Below, in pieces: positions 1 through 7,418 of a DNA stretch of 64,000 nt. Below the pieces are notes generated by a model that ran no database searches, was not told the DNA's origin, and saw only the letters and a list, made by a program, of their open reading frames with translations. Origin of the DNA: Hymenobacter sp. 15J16-1T3B (lineage in GTDB: Bacteria; Bacteroidota; Bacteroidia; Cytophagales; Hymenobacteraceae); the NCBI RefSeq assembly GCF_020711235.1, contig NZ_JAJFAV010000009.1, positions 204,007 through 268,006 on the forward strand. Reading direction: 5' to 3'. Both the position numbers and the translations under genes were made by a program. The first letter of the stretch is position 1; each line of letters begins with the position of its first letter.

Positions 1-2265
1 CGCTTCTTTGCCTTTCTGCTTGGTTTTCACCTTCATTTTGGCCGGCACTTCGGCCCCACCCGGGGCGGCCACGCTGGCATTCGGGTTCGGGCCGCGGTCC
101 ACAATGGTCATTTCGTCCACGATGTGCTTGGCGCCGCCGAGTTTGTCGATGCACCAGAGCACGTAGCGGATGTCGGCGTTGATGCAGCGCTTCAGCTCCG
201 GGTCGTAGGCCAGGTCGCCGGTCATGGCTTCCCAGTTGCCGTCGAAGGCCAGGCCGATCAGCTCCCCGCGGCCGTTGATGACCGGGGAGCCGGAGTTGCC
301 GCCGGTGATGTCGTTGTCGGTGATGAAGCCCACGTGCAGCGTGCCGTCCTTGTCGGCGTAGCGGCCGTAGTCCTTGCCCGCGAGCAACTGCTCCTCCTTG
401 GCGGGCACCACAAACTCCGGGTTCGAGTTGTCCTGCTTTTCCAGGATGCCCTGGGCGGTGGTGAAGTAGTTGTAGTTCACCGCGTCGCGCCCCTTATAGG
501 CGCGCACCGTGCCGTAGCTCAGGCGCAGGGTGGAGTTGGCGTCGGGCGAGTACACTTTCGGGGCGTTTTTCTCGCGCAGCGCGGCCACGTAGAGGCGGTT
601 GGCGCGCAGCAGCCCGGCCTGCAGGCCCTGCATTTTCGGCAGGATGTTCTGCACGTAGTTCTGGTACACCGACTGGTAGGTCTTGAAGCCCGGGTCGGCC
701 TCCAGCTTGGCCAGGGTGGGCGCGGCCAGGAAGGCATCGACTTTCGCTTTCGAAGTCAGGAAGGAGCCCGCAAACACGTAGTCGGCGTACTTCTGCATCG
801 AGCCGCCGTACTGCTTCTGCACCAGCTGAAACACCTCCGGCAGCTGCTCCTTGGGCACGTCCTGCATGTAGAGGCCCATGAGCGCGGCGAAGACCTTCTT
901 GTCGGTGGCGGCGCTGTAGTCCTTGAAGTATTCAGCCACCGGCTCGCGCAGGTCCTCGGCGGCTTTCTTGGCCGCGGCCGGGTCGGCGGGCGTTTTGCCG
1001 TCCCCTTTCAGCGCATTGTAGAGCGGCAGCATGCGGGCGGCCAGGGTAATGATTTCGGTGCCGAAAGCGGCCTCGTTCACGTACTGGCTGCTCAGGTTGT
1101 ACTCGCGCAGGCCGGCGTAGGCCTGGTCGATGTCGGTGAGCACCTTGCCGTACTGCTCGGTGCGGGTGGCGTCCTGGGCAATCCACTGCTGCAGGGCGGC
1201 TTCCTCGGCTTTCTTCTGGTCCACCGTCTTGAGGCGCTTCATGCCCTCGTTCTGCCCGATGTAGTACTTCCAGTAGTTGGCAATGTTGGCGTACTTCGAG
1301 GCGTACTGCAGGCGCAGGGCCGGGTCGCGGTCCATGTCCTCTTTCCAGAGCTTGAGCCGGGTGTCGCGCAGCTTGATGCGGGCCGGGTTGCTCTGCTCCA
1401 GGGTCATCTGCAGGCCGGCGGCGGGCAAGAAGCGCTGGGTGCGGCCCGGAAAGCCGAACACCATCGAAAAGTCGCCCTCGCTCACGCCCTGCAAGCTCAC
1501 GGGCAGGTGCTTTTTGGGCACGTAGGGCTGGTTGCCTTCCTGATAGCCGGCGGTGGGCTTGTTGTTTTGGTCGGCGTACACCCGGAACATGGAAAAGTCG
1601 CCGGTGTGGCGGGGCCACATCCAGTTGTCGGTGTCGCCGCCGAACTTGCCCACGGCCTCGGGCGGGGCGCCCACCAGGCGCACGTCGCCGAAGCGCTGGT
1701 ACACGAAGAGGTAGTACTCGTTGCCGCCGAAAAAGTCGCGCACGTAGGCCACGTACTGCCCGTTGTCCTTGGCCGCGGCGGCCAGTTCGCGCTGCCGCTG
1801 CTGCACGGTGGCCACGCGCGTGGCCTCGGGCGTCTGCGGCGTAATGCCTTCGAGCACCTTGCCGGTCACGTCTTCCATGCGCACGAGCACATCCACGTAG
1901 AGGCCGGGGTTTTTCAGCTCGTCGGTTTTGGTGGCGGCGAAGAAGCCGTTTTGCAGCAGGTTGTTCTGCGGGGTGCTGTGGCTCTGAATGGCGTCGTAGC
2001 CGCAGTGGTGGTTGGTGAGCAGCAGGCCCTGGCCCGACACAAACTCGCCGGTGCAGAATCCGCCGAGCTGGCCGATGGCGTCCTTGAGCGAGGCGTTGTT
2101 GACGTCGTAGATTTCCTCGGCGGTGAGCCGCAGGCCTTTCTTCTGCATGTCGGCCTGGTTGAGCCGCTTCACCAGCAGCGGCAGCCACATGCCTTCGTCG
2201 GCGCGGGCCACGGCCGGCAGCAGCAGCGCCAGCACGAGGCCTTTCAGCCAGTTGAATTTGAACAT
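1..2265 (-). CDS. S46 family dipeptidyl-peptidase, DPP7-like (3' end cut by window edge)
   Basis: This is a serine dipeptidyl-peptidase of family S46, which removes dipeptides from peptide N-termini in the periplasm or at the cell surface. 755 codons are visible with no stop, so only a few C-terminal residues are likely missing. Residues 1-22 form a signal peptide ending AVARA. The catalytic His lies in TNHHCGY (about residue 87), the Asp region is GGDTDNWMWPRH, and the nucleophile is Ser658 in GGNSGSP. Eighteen residues after that Ser is Gly in FDGNWE. In known S46 enzymes Gly there marks DPP7 (hydrophobic P1), while Arg marks DPP11 (acidic P1). The ATG at 2265 follows a TAAGTTTG promoter and diverges from yidD. 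Confidence 0.93.
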   Translation of the reverse strand, partial: MFKFNWLKGLVLALLLPAVARADEGMWLPLLVKRLNQADMQKKGLRLTAEEIYDVNNASLKDAIGQLGGFCTGEFVSGQGLLLTNHHCGYDAIQSHSTPQNNLLQNGFFAATKTDELKNPGLYVDVLVRMEDVTGKVLEGITPQTPEATRVATVQQRQRELAAAAKDNGQYVAYVRDFFGGNEYYLFVYQRFGDVRLVGAPPEAVGKFGGDTDNWMWPRHTGDFSMFRVYADQNNKPTAGYQEGNQPYVPKKHLPVSLQGVSEGDFSMVFGFPGRTQRFLPAAGLQMTLEQSNPARIKLRDTRLKLWKEDMDRDPALRLQYASKYANIANYWKYYIGQNEGMKRLKTVDQKKAEEAALQQWIAQDATRTEQYGKVLTDIDQAYAGLREYNLSSQYVNEAAFGTEIITLAARMLPLYNALKGDGKTPADPAAAKKAAEDLREPVAEYFKDYSAATDKKVFAALMGLYMQDVPKEQLPEVFQLVQKQYGGSMQKYADYVFAGSFLTSKAKVDAFLAAPTLAKLEADPGFKTYQSVYQNYVQNILPKMQGLQAGLLRANRLYVAALREKNAPKVYSPDANSTLRLSYGTVRAYKGRDAVNYNYFTTAQGILEKQDNSNPEFVVPAKEEQLLAGKDYGRYADKDGTLHVGFITDNDITGGNSGSPVINGRGELIGLAFDGNWEAMTGDLAYDPELKRCINADIRYVLWCIDKLGGAKHIVDEMTIVDRGPNPNASVAAPGGAEVPAKMKVKTKQKGKEA

Positions 2266-2320
2266 CGAAGGGGAAATAAGTGAGTGAAACGGCGCAACTT
2301 GCCCGCGGGCAACGCCGAAC

Positions 2321-2328
2321 CAAACTTA
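2321..2328 (-). promoter_or_regulatory. -7 element TAAGTTTG for the S46 peptidase
   Basis: An exact match to the Bacteroidota TAnnTTTG -7 element, read on the minus strand 56 bases upstream of the peptidase ATG. No clear -33 TTTG is visible. Confidence 0.55.
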
Positions 2329-2340
2329 CTAAGACCGGCG

Positions 2341-2370
2341 TTGTTTGCCTAACGCTCGTTCGGAACTTTG
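2341..2370 (+). promoter_or_regulatory. Probable promoter of yidD (TTG-N19-GAACTTTG)
   Basis: TTG at 2341-2343, a 19-base spacer and GAACTTTG at 2363-2370, one mismatch from TAnnTTTG. It predicts transcription starting near 2377, which favours the GTG start at 2397 over candidates further upstream. Confidence 0.45.
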
Positions 2371-2396
2371 CCCGCTTCCCCCGCTCCTACCTTGCC

Positions 2397-2630
2397 GTGT
2401 CCGCGCTGTTCAAGTACTTCTTTCTGGCCCTGGTGTGGGTGTATCGGCACCTGATTTCGCCGCTCAAGCCGGCCACCTGCCGCTACCAGCCCACCTGCTC
2501 GGCCTACGCCACCGAGGCGCTGCGCCGCCACGGCCCCTGGCGCGGCGGCTGGCTGGCCCTGCGCCGCATAGCCCGCTGCCACCCCTGGGGCGGCTTTGGC
2601 TACGACCCGGTGCCGGACAAATTACCGTAA
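2397..2630 (+). CDS. yidD: Membrane protein insertion efficiency factor YidD
   Basis: A 77-residue protein with the YidD core: hydrophobic N-terminus, then [20 protein letters not shown] and [12 protein letters not shown] near the C-terminus. The three conserved cysteines of the family are present. YidD sits at the inner face of the cytoplasmic membrane and helps YidC/Sec insert membrane proteins. The GTG at 2397 gives the usual family length of 70-85 aa. An earlier in-frame start at 2280 would place about 40 unrelated residues in front and lies upstream of the likely promoter. It stands alone here, divergent from the S46 peptidase, without the usual rnpA/yidC neighbours. Confidence 0.9.
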   Translation: MSALFKYFFLALVWVYRHLISPLKPATCRYQPTCSAYATEALRRHGPWRGGWLALRRIARCHPWGGFGYDPVPDKLP

Positions 2631-2680
2631 TGCCGCCCCGGGGATACCCCAACGGCCGGTGTTCCGTATAAATCCCACTA

Positions 2681-2716
2681 CCCGACCGCACCTCTGGCTG
2701 CGGCCGGGCTTTTTTT
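2681..2716 (+). terminator. Rho-independent terminator after yidD
   Basis: A 10-bp GC-rich stem with one mismatch (2681-2690 with 2699-2708), followed by seven T residues at 2710-2716. Confidence 0.75.
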
Positions 2717-2734
2717 CACTGGACGCGTGCAGTT

Positions 2735-3628
2735 ATGAGAACAATCAGCGCACTGCTGCTGAGCCTGGCGTTGCTGACCTCGGCGGCCTGCTCGGAGGCG
2801 CAAAACGACGGCAAGAAGGGCGGCGGCAAAAAAGGCGGGAAGAAAAAGGACAAAACCACCCTGCTCAACCCCGTTGCCGGCCTGACCAAGGTGGGCCACA
2901 TGGGCGGCGAGGTCAAGGAAAGCTCCGGCTTGGCCCTGGGCCCCGAAGCCGGCACCTACTACACCCACGGCGACGACGGCGCCGAGCCTACCCTCTACCT
3001 CATCCGCGAAGACGGCAGCCTGGTGAAGTCGTTGCCCGTGCCCGGCGTGCGGCAGGTCGACTGGGAGTCTCTGGCCCAGGACCCGCAGGGCGTGCTCTAT
3101 ATCGGCGACTGCGGCAACAACAACAACGACCGGCGCGACCTGACCATTTACCGCTACGATCCGCGCCAGCCCGACGCCGTGCCGCGCAGCATCCGCTTCA
3201 CCTACCCCGACCAGCAGGAATTTCCGCCGGGCAAAAAGGAGCGCAACTTCGACTGCGAGGCCTCGCTCTGGTACGACGGCGGCATTTACCTGTTTACCAA
3301 GGACCGCGGCCAGGGCAGCACCTGCAAGGTGTACCGCCTGCAGGCCGACGGCCCGGCCAAGCAGCAAGCCAAGCTGCTGGGCAAGATTGCCGTGGCCGGC
3401 GAAGTAACCGACGCAGCCCTGAGCCCCGATGGCCGCACGTTGGCCCTGCTGGGCCGCGAGGAGCTGTTTCTCTGCCCCGTGTCGGGCGGCAACTTCACCC
3501 AGACCACCCCGCGCGCGGTGCGCCTGCCCGGCGCGGGCCAGACCGAGGGCGCCGTGTTCCAGGGCAACAACACGCTTATCATCAGCACCGAGCAAGGCAA
3601 CGTGTACCGCTACGAGCTGGCTCAGTGA
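2735..3628 (+). CDS. Beta-propeller-like lipoprotein, function unknown
   Basis: 297 residues. The N-terminus is a lipoprotein signal with lipobox TSAAC (Cys19), so it is probably anchored to an envelope membrane. Residues 25-41 are a Gly/Lys-rich basic linker (GKKGGGKKGGKKKDK). The remainder has repeated strands of the kind LYIGDCGNNNNDRRDLTIYRY, LAPDG/SPDGRTLALLG and LIISTEQGNVYRYEL, typical of a propeller fold. I do not recognise a specific enzyme family. The ATG follows the yidD terminator by 18 bases and no operon partner is visible. A role in binding a ligand or protein at the cell surface is only a guess. Confidence 0.75.
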   Translation: MRTISALLLSLALLTSAACSEAQNDGKKGGGKKGGKKKDKTTLLNPVAGLTKVGHMGGEVKESSGLALGPEAGTYYTHGDDGAEPTLYLIREDGSLVKSLPVPGVRQVDWESLAQDPQGVLYIGDCGNNNNDRRDLTIYRYDPRQPDAVPRSIRFTYPDQQEFPPGKKERNFDCEASLWYDGGIYLFTKDRGQGSTCKVYRLQADGPAKQQAKLLGKIAVAGEVTDAALSPDGRTLALLGREELFLCPVSGGNFTQTTPRAVRLPGAGQTEGAVFQGNNTLIISTEQGNVYRYELAQ

Positions 3629-3642
3629 GGGAACCAGAAACG

Positions 3643-3838
3643 GTCATCCTGATCCGGCCTACGCGCAGCGAAGAAACTTCCTCGCTCCTTGTACTCACTA
3701 CGAAGCGCAGCTACCAACGCCCAGCTCGGGCCGCGGTGGCTGCGCTTCGACGTTTAAAAAGCGTCAGTTCGTTGGTATCAGCGGCGGAGCAGGGTGCGAG
3801 CAAGGTCCTTCGCTCTGCGGACGCCAGATAGAGCATGA
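3643..3838. repeat. GTCAT-type interspersed inverted repeat, copy A
   Basis: This fills much of the gene-free stretch 3629-3995. It starts GTCATCCTGA and ends near GCATGATG, with arms carrying the GCGAAGAAACTT and AAGGTCCTTCGC words seen in other copies (13475-13677, 40625-40730). The arms are imperfect. No gene is visible in the stretch; its right end holds the aldolase promoter. Confidence 0.6.
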
Positions 3839-3937
3839 TGGGTGCGAGGATGGCAGCTGGTAGCTCCGACCTGCCCTATTGTGGGCGGCGAACGGTACCG
3901 TATCCCGATTTCGTTGGGAGCGGCACCGTTCGCCGCT

Positions 3938-3945
3938 TACTTTTG
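3938..3945 (+). promoter_or_regulatory. -7 element TACTTTTG for fba
   Basis: Exact TAnnTTTG match 51 bases upstream of the aldolase ATG, with a TTG 21 bases upstream at 3914-3916. Confidence 0.6.
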
Positions 3946-3995
3946 TTTATCCCTTGACCCCCGCCGCCCCGCGGCGACTTTCCCTTTTTCACAGT

Positions 3996-5090
3996 ATGAG
4001 CAGCACTGCCGTTTCCACTTTGCGCGCCGGCGTCCTCTTCGGCGACGAGGTACAACAACTGTTTGACTACGCCAAGGAGCAAGGCTTCGCCCTGCCCGCC
4101 GTCAACGTCACCGGCACCGATACGGTGAACGGCGTGCTCGAAGCCGCCCGCGAGCTGAACTCGCCCGTCATCATTCAGTTCTCGAACGGTGGTGCCCAGT
4201 TCTTCGCCGGCAAAGGCGTGCCGAACGACAAGCAGCAGGCCAGCATTGCCGGCGCCATTTCGGGTGCCCAGCACGTGCACCTGATGGCCGAGCTCTACGG
4301 CGTGCCCGTCATTCTGCACACCGACCACGCCGCCAAAAAGCTGCTGCCGTGGATCGACGGCCTGCTCGAAGCCGGCGAAAAGCACTTCGCCCAGTACGGC
4401 CGCCCGCTGTTCTCCTCGCACATGATTGACCTCTCCGAGGAGCCCATCGAGGAGAACATCGAGATTTGCAAGGAGTACCTGGCGCGCATGGACAAAATCG
4501 GCATGACGCTGGAAATCGAGCTGGGCGTGACCGGCGGCGAGGAAGACGGCGTCGACAACTCCGGCGTGGATTCCTCCAAGCTCTACACCCAGCCCTCGGA
4601 AGTGGCTTACGCCTACGAGGAACTGCTGAAGGTGAGCCCGCGCTTCACCATCGCCGCGGCTTTCGGCAACGTGCACGGCGTGTACAAGCCCGGTAACGTG
4701 AAGCTGCAGCCCGTCATCCTGAAAAACTCGCAGGAATACGTGCGCGAGAAGTACAACCTGACGGAGGAGCGCCCCATCAACTTCGTGTTCCACGGTGGCT
4801 CGGGCTCGTCGCAGGAGGAAATCCGCGAGGCCATCAGCTACGGCGCTATCAAGATGAACATCGACACCGACCTGCAGTGGGCGTTCTGGGACGGCATCAA
4901 GAACTTCTACAAGAAGAACGAAGCTTACCTGCAGGGCCAGATCGGCAACCCCACCGGCGAAGATTCGCCGAACAAGAAGTACTACGACCCGCGCGTGTGG
5001 CTGCGCGAAGGCGAGAAGACCTTCGTCACCCGCCTGAAGCAGGCCTTCGAAGACCTGAACGCCGTGAACCGTCGCCCTTCGGCCGAGTAG
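3996..5090 (+). CDS. fba: Class II fructose-bisphosphate aldolase
   Basis: 364 residues, close to the 359 of E. coli FbaA. It cleaves fructose-1,6-bisphosphate to dihydroxyacetone phosphate and glyceraldehyde-3-phosphate in glycolysis and runs the reverse reaction in gluconeogenesis. Visible motifs are HTDHAAKK (catalytic Asp and zinc His), NVHGVYKPG and FHGGSGSS (further zinc His ligands and phosphate binding), and NIDTD near the C-terminus. The ATG at 3996 fits the family start and lies just downstream of a TAnnTTTG promoter. The gene is monocistronic and ends at a very long hairpin shared with the convergent lgt. Confidence 0.97.
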   Translation: MSSTAVSTLRAGVLFGDEVQQLFDYAKEQGFALPAVNVTGTDTVNGVLEAARELNSPVIIQFSNGGAQFFAGKGVPNDKQQASIAGAISGAQHVHLMAELYGVPVILHTDHAAKKLLPWIDGLLEAGEKHFAQYGRPLFSSHMIDLSEEPIEENIEICKEYLARMDKIGMTLEIELGVTGGEEDGVDNSGVDSSKLYTQPSEVAYAYEELLKVSPRFTIAAAFGNVHGVYKPGNVKLQPVILKNSQEYVREKYNLTEERPINFVFHGGSGSSQEEIREAISYGAIKMNIDTDLQWAFWDGIKNFYKKNEAYLQGQIGNPTGEDSPNKKYYDPRVWLREGEKTFVTRLKQAFEDLNAVNRRPSAE

Positions 5091-5111
5091 TCAGCACGAC
5101 TCACCCAGAAC

Positions 5112-5216
5112 GTCATTCCGAGCGAAGCCGAGGTATCTCGCTGGATAGTAATATCAATCGTTGCGTCACTATCCCACATCAGCCCGCGAGACGTCTCGAC
5201 TGCGCTCGACAGGACG
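5112..5216. repeat. GTCAT-type interspersed inverted repeat, copy B
   Basis: About 105 bp beginning GTCATTCCGAGCGAAGCCGAGG. The right side carries GAGACGTCTCGACTGCGCTCGACAGG in opposite orientation. It lies between fba and its terminator and is shorter than the other copies. Confidence 0.55.
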
Positions 5217-5218
5217 TA

Positions 5219-5290
5219 TTAGAAATAACCGCCAACAAAAAGGCCCGCTGGAGTTATCCAGCGGGCCTTTTTGTTGGCGGTTATTTCTAA
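5219..5290. terminator. Perfect 34-bp-stem hairpin shared by fba and lgt
   Basis: Arms 5219-5252 and 5257-5290 are perfect reverse complements with a GTTA loop. The inner part has A-tract/GGCCCGCTGG and its complement plus T-tract, as in a bidirectional rho-independent terminator. The lgt stop codon (5287-5289) lies inside the right arm. Confidence 0.85.
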
Positions 5291-6189
5291 CGCTTCATCT
5301 GCACCGGCAGGGGCTGCTTGGGCAGGTCTTCCAAGCCCAGGTCGCGCGGGGCGTCTTCGGGGCGGCCGGGGCGGCGGCCAGCGGTCAGCAGCACCCAGAG
5401 GCCTACGAACACCAGCGGAATGCTCAGTACCTGGCCCATGTTTAGCGGCGCCAGTGCCCAGGTGCTTTCGAAGCCTTCCTGGTTTTCCTTCAGGAACTCC
5501 ACCAGGAAGCGGAAGGTGAAGAGCAGCGTGACGAACAGCCCGAAAAGGTAGCCGCGGGGCGCCGTGGCCTTCCAGCGGTTCCAAAGCGAGTAGAGCAGCA
5601 CGAAGAGGAACACGCAGAACAGCGCCTCGTAGATCTGCGTGGGGTGGTGCAGCTCGTTGGGCACGTTGGTCATTTCGTGGTGAATCTCGTTGTAGCGCAC
5701 GAATTTAAAGGCCCAGGGCACGTCGGTCTGCTTGCCGATGATTTCCGAGTTCATCAGGTTGCCCAGGCGGATGCACATGCCCCCGGTAGCCACCACGATG
5801 ACGATGCGGTCCAGGACCCAGAGGTAGTCGAACTTGTTGTTGCGCGCAAACAGCCAAGTGGCCAGCAAGATGCCGAGCGTAGCGCCGTGGCTGGCCAGGC
5901 CGCCCTCCCAGATCTTGAAGATGTCGAGGAAGTGCTCGGAGGTGAGGTAGTAGTCCGGGTCGTAGAACAGGACGTGGCCCAGGCGGGCGCCCAGCACCGT
6001 ACCGATAAGCATGTACACGGTAATCACGTCGACCCAGCGCGGCGACACTTTCTCCGACTTGTAGATGTGCGTCAGGATGAACGAGCCGATGATGAAGCCG
6101 GCGGCGAACAGCAGGCCGTACCAGCGCAGCGTCAGCGGGCCGAGTTGGGCAATGATGGGCGAAACGTCCCAGGTGATGAAAGCGAGCAT
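5287..6189 (-). CDS. lgt: Prolipoprotein diacylglyceryl transferase
   Basis: 300 residues with about seven membrane segments. Lgt transfers diacylglycerol from phosphatidylglycerol to the lipobox cysteine of prolipoproteins, the first step of lipoprotein maturation in the inner membrane. Family motifs are visible: GLASHGA (the essential His-Gly) and the signature CIRLGNLMNSEIIGKQTD with its Arg and Glu. The C-terminus is extended by a charged, Pro-rich tail of about 35 residues. Upstream there is a TACCTTTG promoter and a short perfect palindrome. Several lipoproteins in this window would be its substrates. Confidence 0.96.
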   Translation of the reverse strand: MLAFITWDVSPIIAQLGPLTLRWYGLLFAAGFIIGSFILTHIYKSEKVSPRWVDVITVYMLIGTVLGARLGHVLFYDPDYYLTSEHFLDIFKIWEGGLASHGATLGILLATWLFARNNKFDYLWVLDRIVIVVATGGMCIRLGNLMNSEIIGKQTDVPWAFKFVRYNEIHHEMTNVPNELHHPTQIYEALFCVFLFVLLYSLWNRWKATAPRGYLFGLFVTLLFTFRFLVEFLKENQEGFESTWALAPLNMGQVLSIPLVFVGLWVLLTAGRRPGRPEDAPRDLGLEDLPKQPLPVQMKR

Positions 6190-6214
6190 AGAGCAAAGGC
6201 GCGGTGAGGGGAGT

Positions 6215-6222
6215 CAAAGGTA
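6215..6222 (-). promoter_or_regulatory. -7 element TACCTTTG for lgt
   Basis: Exact TAnnTTTG match on the minus strand, 26 bases from the lgt ATG. A TTCG about 18 bases further upstream could serve as the -33 element and lies inside the palindrome at 6229-6246. Confidence 0.6.
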
Positions 6223-6228
6223 CTGAGA

Positions 6229-6246
6229 CATTCGGCTTGCCGAATG
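6229..6246. repeat. Perfect 8-bp palindrome upstream of lgt
   Basis: CATTCGGC-TT-GCCGAATG lies between the end of the anti-sigma-like gene and the lgt -7 element. The two-base spacer suits a protein operator better than an RNA hairpin, and no T-tract follows. It overlaps the presumed -33 region. Confidence 0.4.
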
Positions 6247-6289
6247 CTGCGAGGCAGCGGGGCCGTTATCGGGGGCGGCAGGCGGCCGT

Positions 6290-6598
6290 TTAGCGCCCCG
6301 GCGCCGCTGGTAGCGGGCGGCCCGAGGCTTCGGGTTGCGGCCCAGCGTCGGCGGCGGCCGACGGCAGGGCGGCACAGTCGCCGCTGAGCGCCACGCCGAG
6401 CAGGCCCAGCAGGGCCGCGTAGGCCGGCCGGCGCAGCCAGGCCGGCCACACGGGCCGCGCGGCCGACGCGTCGTCGAGCCGGGCCCGCACCCGCTGGTAG
6501 AAGTAAGGCCGCGGCTGGGCCGCAGCCGGCGGGCGCCAGCGGTGCACTAGCTGCTCCCACTGTTCATCGGCGCTGGGGCGAGGGGCCGGATCAGGCAT
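6290..6598 (-). CDS. Small membrane protein, anti-sigma-factor-like
   Basis: 102 residues. A soluble N-terminal half (about 1-55, containing the RPYFYQRVRARL helix) is followed by one hydrophobic segment (about 60-78) and a Pro/Ala-rich tail. Its ATG overlaps the stop of the upstream ECF sigma gene in the 8-base sequence ATGCCTGA, indicating translational coupling. Size, topology and position match membrane anti-sigma factors or short regulators that follow ECF sigma genes. No zinc-binding HxxxCxxC motif is present, so the role is inferred from context only. Confidence 0.65.
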   Translation of the reverse strand: MPDPAPRPSADEQWEQLVHRWRPPAAAQPRPYFYQRVRARLDDASAARPVWPAWLRRPAYAALLGLLGVALSGDCAALPSAAADAGPQPEASGRPLPAAPGR

Positions 6599-7217
6599 GG
6601 CGAAACGAGGGTTGAAGGTGGGTGCGCAGGGTTTGGCGGGCCCGGAACAGCAGGGACTCCACGGCCGGGACGGTGGTTTGCAGCACGGCCGCTATTTCCT
6701 CGTAGCTGAGTTCCTGCTCGTGGCGCAGCGTAAAAGCCACTTGCTGTTTGTCGGGCAAGCGGGCAATGTGGGCCAGCAGCAGCTGCAGCTGCTGCTCCCC
6801 TTCCAGTTGGGCCTGCGGGTGCAGGTGGTCGGCCGGGTCGTGCAGCACGTGGTTGCCGAAGCCCAGCAAGCGGGTGAAGTAGGCAAAGCGCTTTTTTGCC
6901 TGGGCCCGCCGGCGGTGCTTCAGAGCCCGCGAGGTGGCCAGCCGGTACAGCCAGGTGCTCAGCGCGGCCTCGCCCCGAAAGCGCCCGACGGTTTGGTAGA
7001 CTTCCACGAACACCTCCTGCGCCACGTCCTCGGCCTCTTCGGGGGAGCGGAGCAAGGCCAGCACCGTGCGGTATACCCGGTGCTGGTACCGCTCGACCAA
7101 GGTGCGAAACGCCGCCTCGCTGCCCTGTTGCAACTGCCGCAGCAGCTCGGCATCGGCGGTTGGCGGCGCCGCCTCAGCCCGGAGCTCCGAAACAGCGGAT
7201 AACGGCAGTGGACACAC
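6591..7217 (-). CDS. ECF RNA polymerase sigma factor
   Basis: About 208 residues from a GTG at 7217. Region 2 reads FRTLVERYQHRVYRTVLALL through EEAEDVAQEVFVEVYQTVGRF with the STWLYRLATSRAL helix. Region 4 has LPDKQQVAFTLRHEQELSYEEIA and VPAVESLLFRAR. It directs RNA polymerase to a stress or envelope regulon and is probably held by the small membrane protein encoded directly downstream. The start is uncertain. A TTG at 7349 keeps the frame but adds 44 low-complexity residues and lies upstream of a TACTTTTC promoter-like site at 7244-7251. Confidence 0.88.
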   Translation of the reverse strand: MCPLPLSAVSELRAEAAPPTADAELLRQLQQGSEAAFRTLVERYQHRVYRTVLALLRSPEEAEDVAQEVFVEVYQTVGRFRGEAALSTWLYRLATSRALKHRRRAQAKKRFAYFTRLLGFGNHVLHDPADHLHPQAQLEGEQQLQLLLAHIARLPDKQQVAFTLRHEQELSYEEIAAVLQTTVPAVESLLFRARQTLRTHLQPSFRHA

Positions 7218-7243
7218 CAAGGGACTGAAGGGCTGAAGAGCTG

Positions 7244-7251
7244 GAAAAGTA
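7244..7251 (-). promoter_or_regulatory. -7-like element TACTTTTC for the sigma operon
   Basis: One mismatch from TAnnTTTG, 27 bases upstream of the preferred GTG start of the sigma gene. No clear -33 element. Confidence 0.35.
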
Positions 7252-7418
7252 GAGACGCTGCCGGCGGGCGGGGTGATGCTACCGGGCTTGCCATGACTTA
7301 GGCCCTGTCCGCAGCTAAAACTTGCGCCGCCGGCCCCAGCAGTTTGCAAACACTTGGCTTACAGCGCAATTATTTGCAAACGCCAGCACCGGCGGCGCCC
7401 ACACGGAAGCCAGCGCGT

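Noticed and set aside
124..2283. Long plus-strand open frame of about 720 codons opposite the S46 peptidase
   Set aside because: Low-complexity Val/Gly/His-rich translation typical of antisense frames in high-GC genes; the minus strand encodes a clear S46 peptidase.
3629..3995. Small gene candidate in the gap before the aldolase
   Set aside because: The open frames there are made by the repeat copy and lack a start context or conserved pattern.
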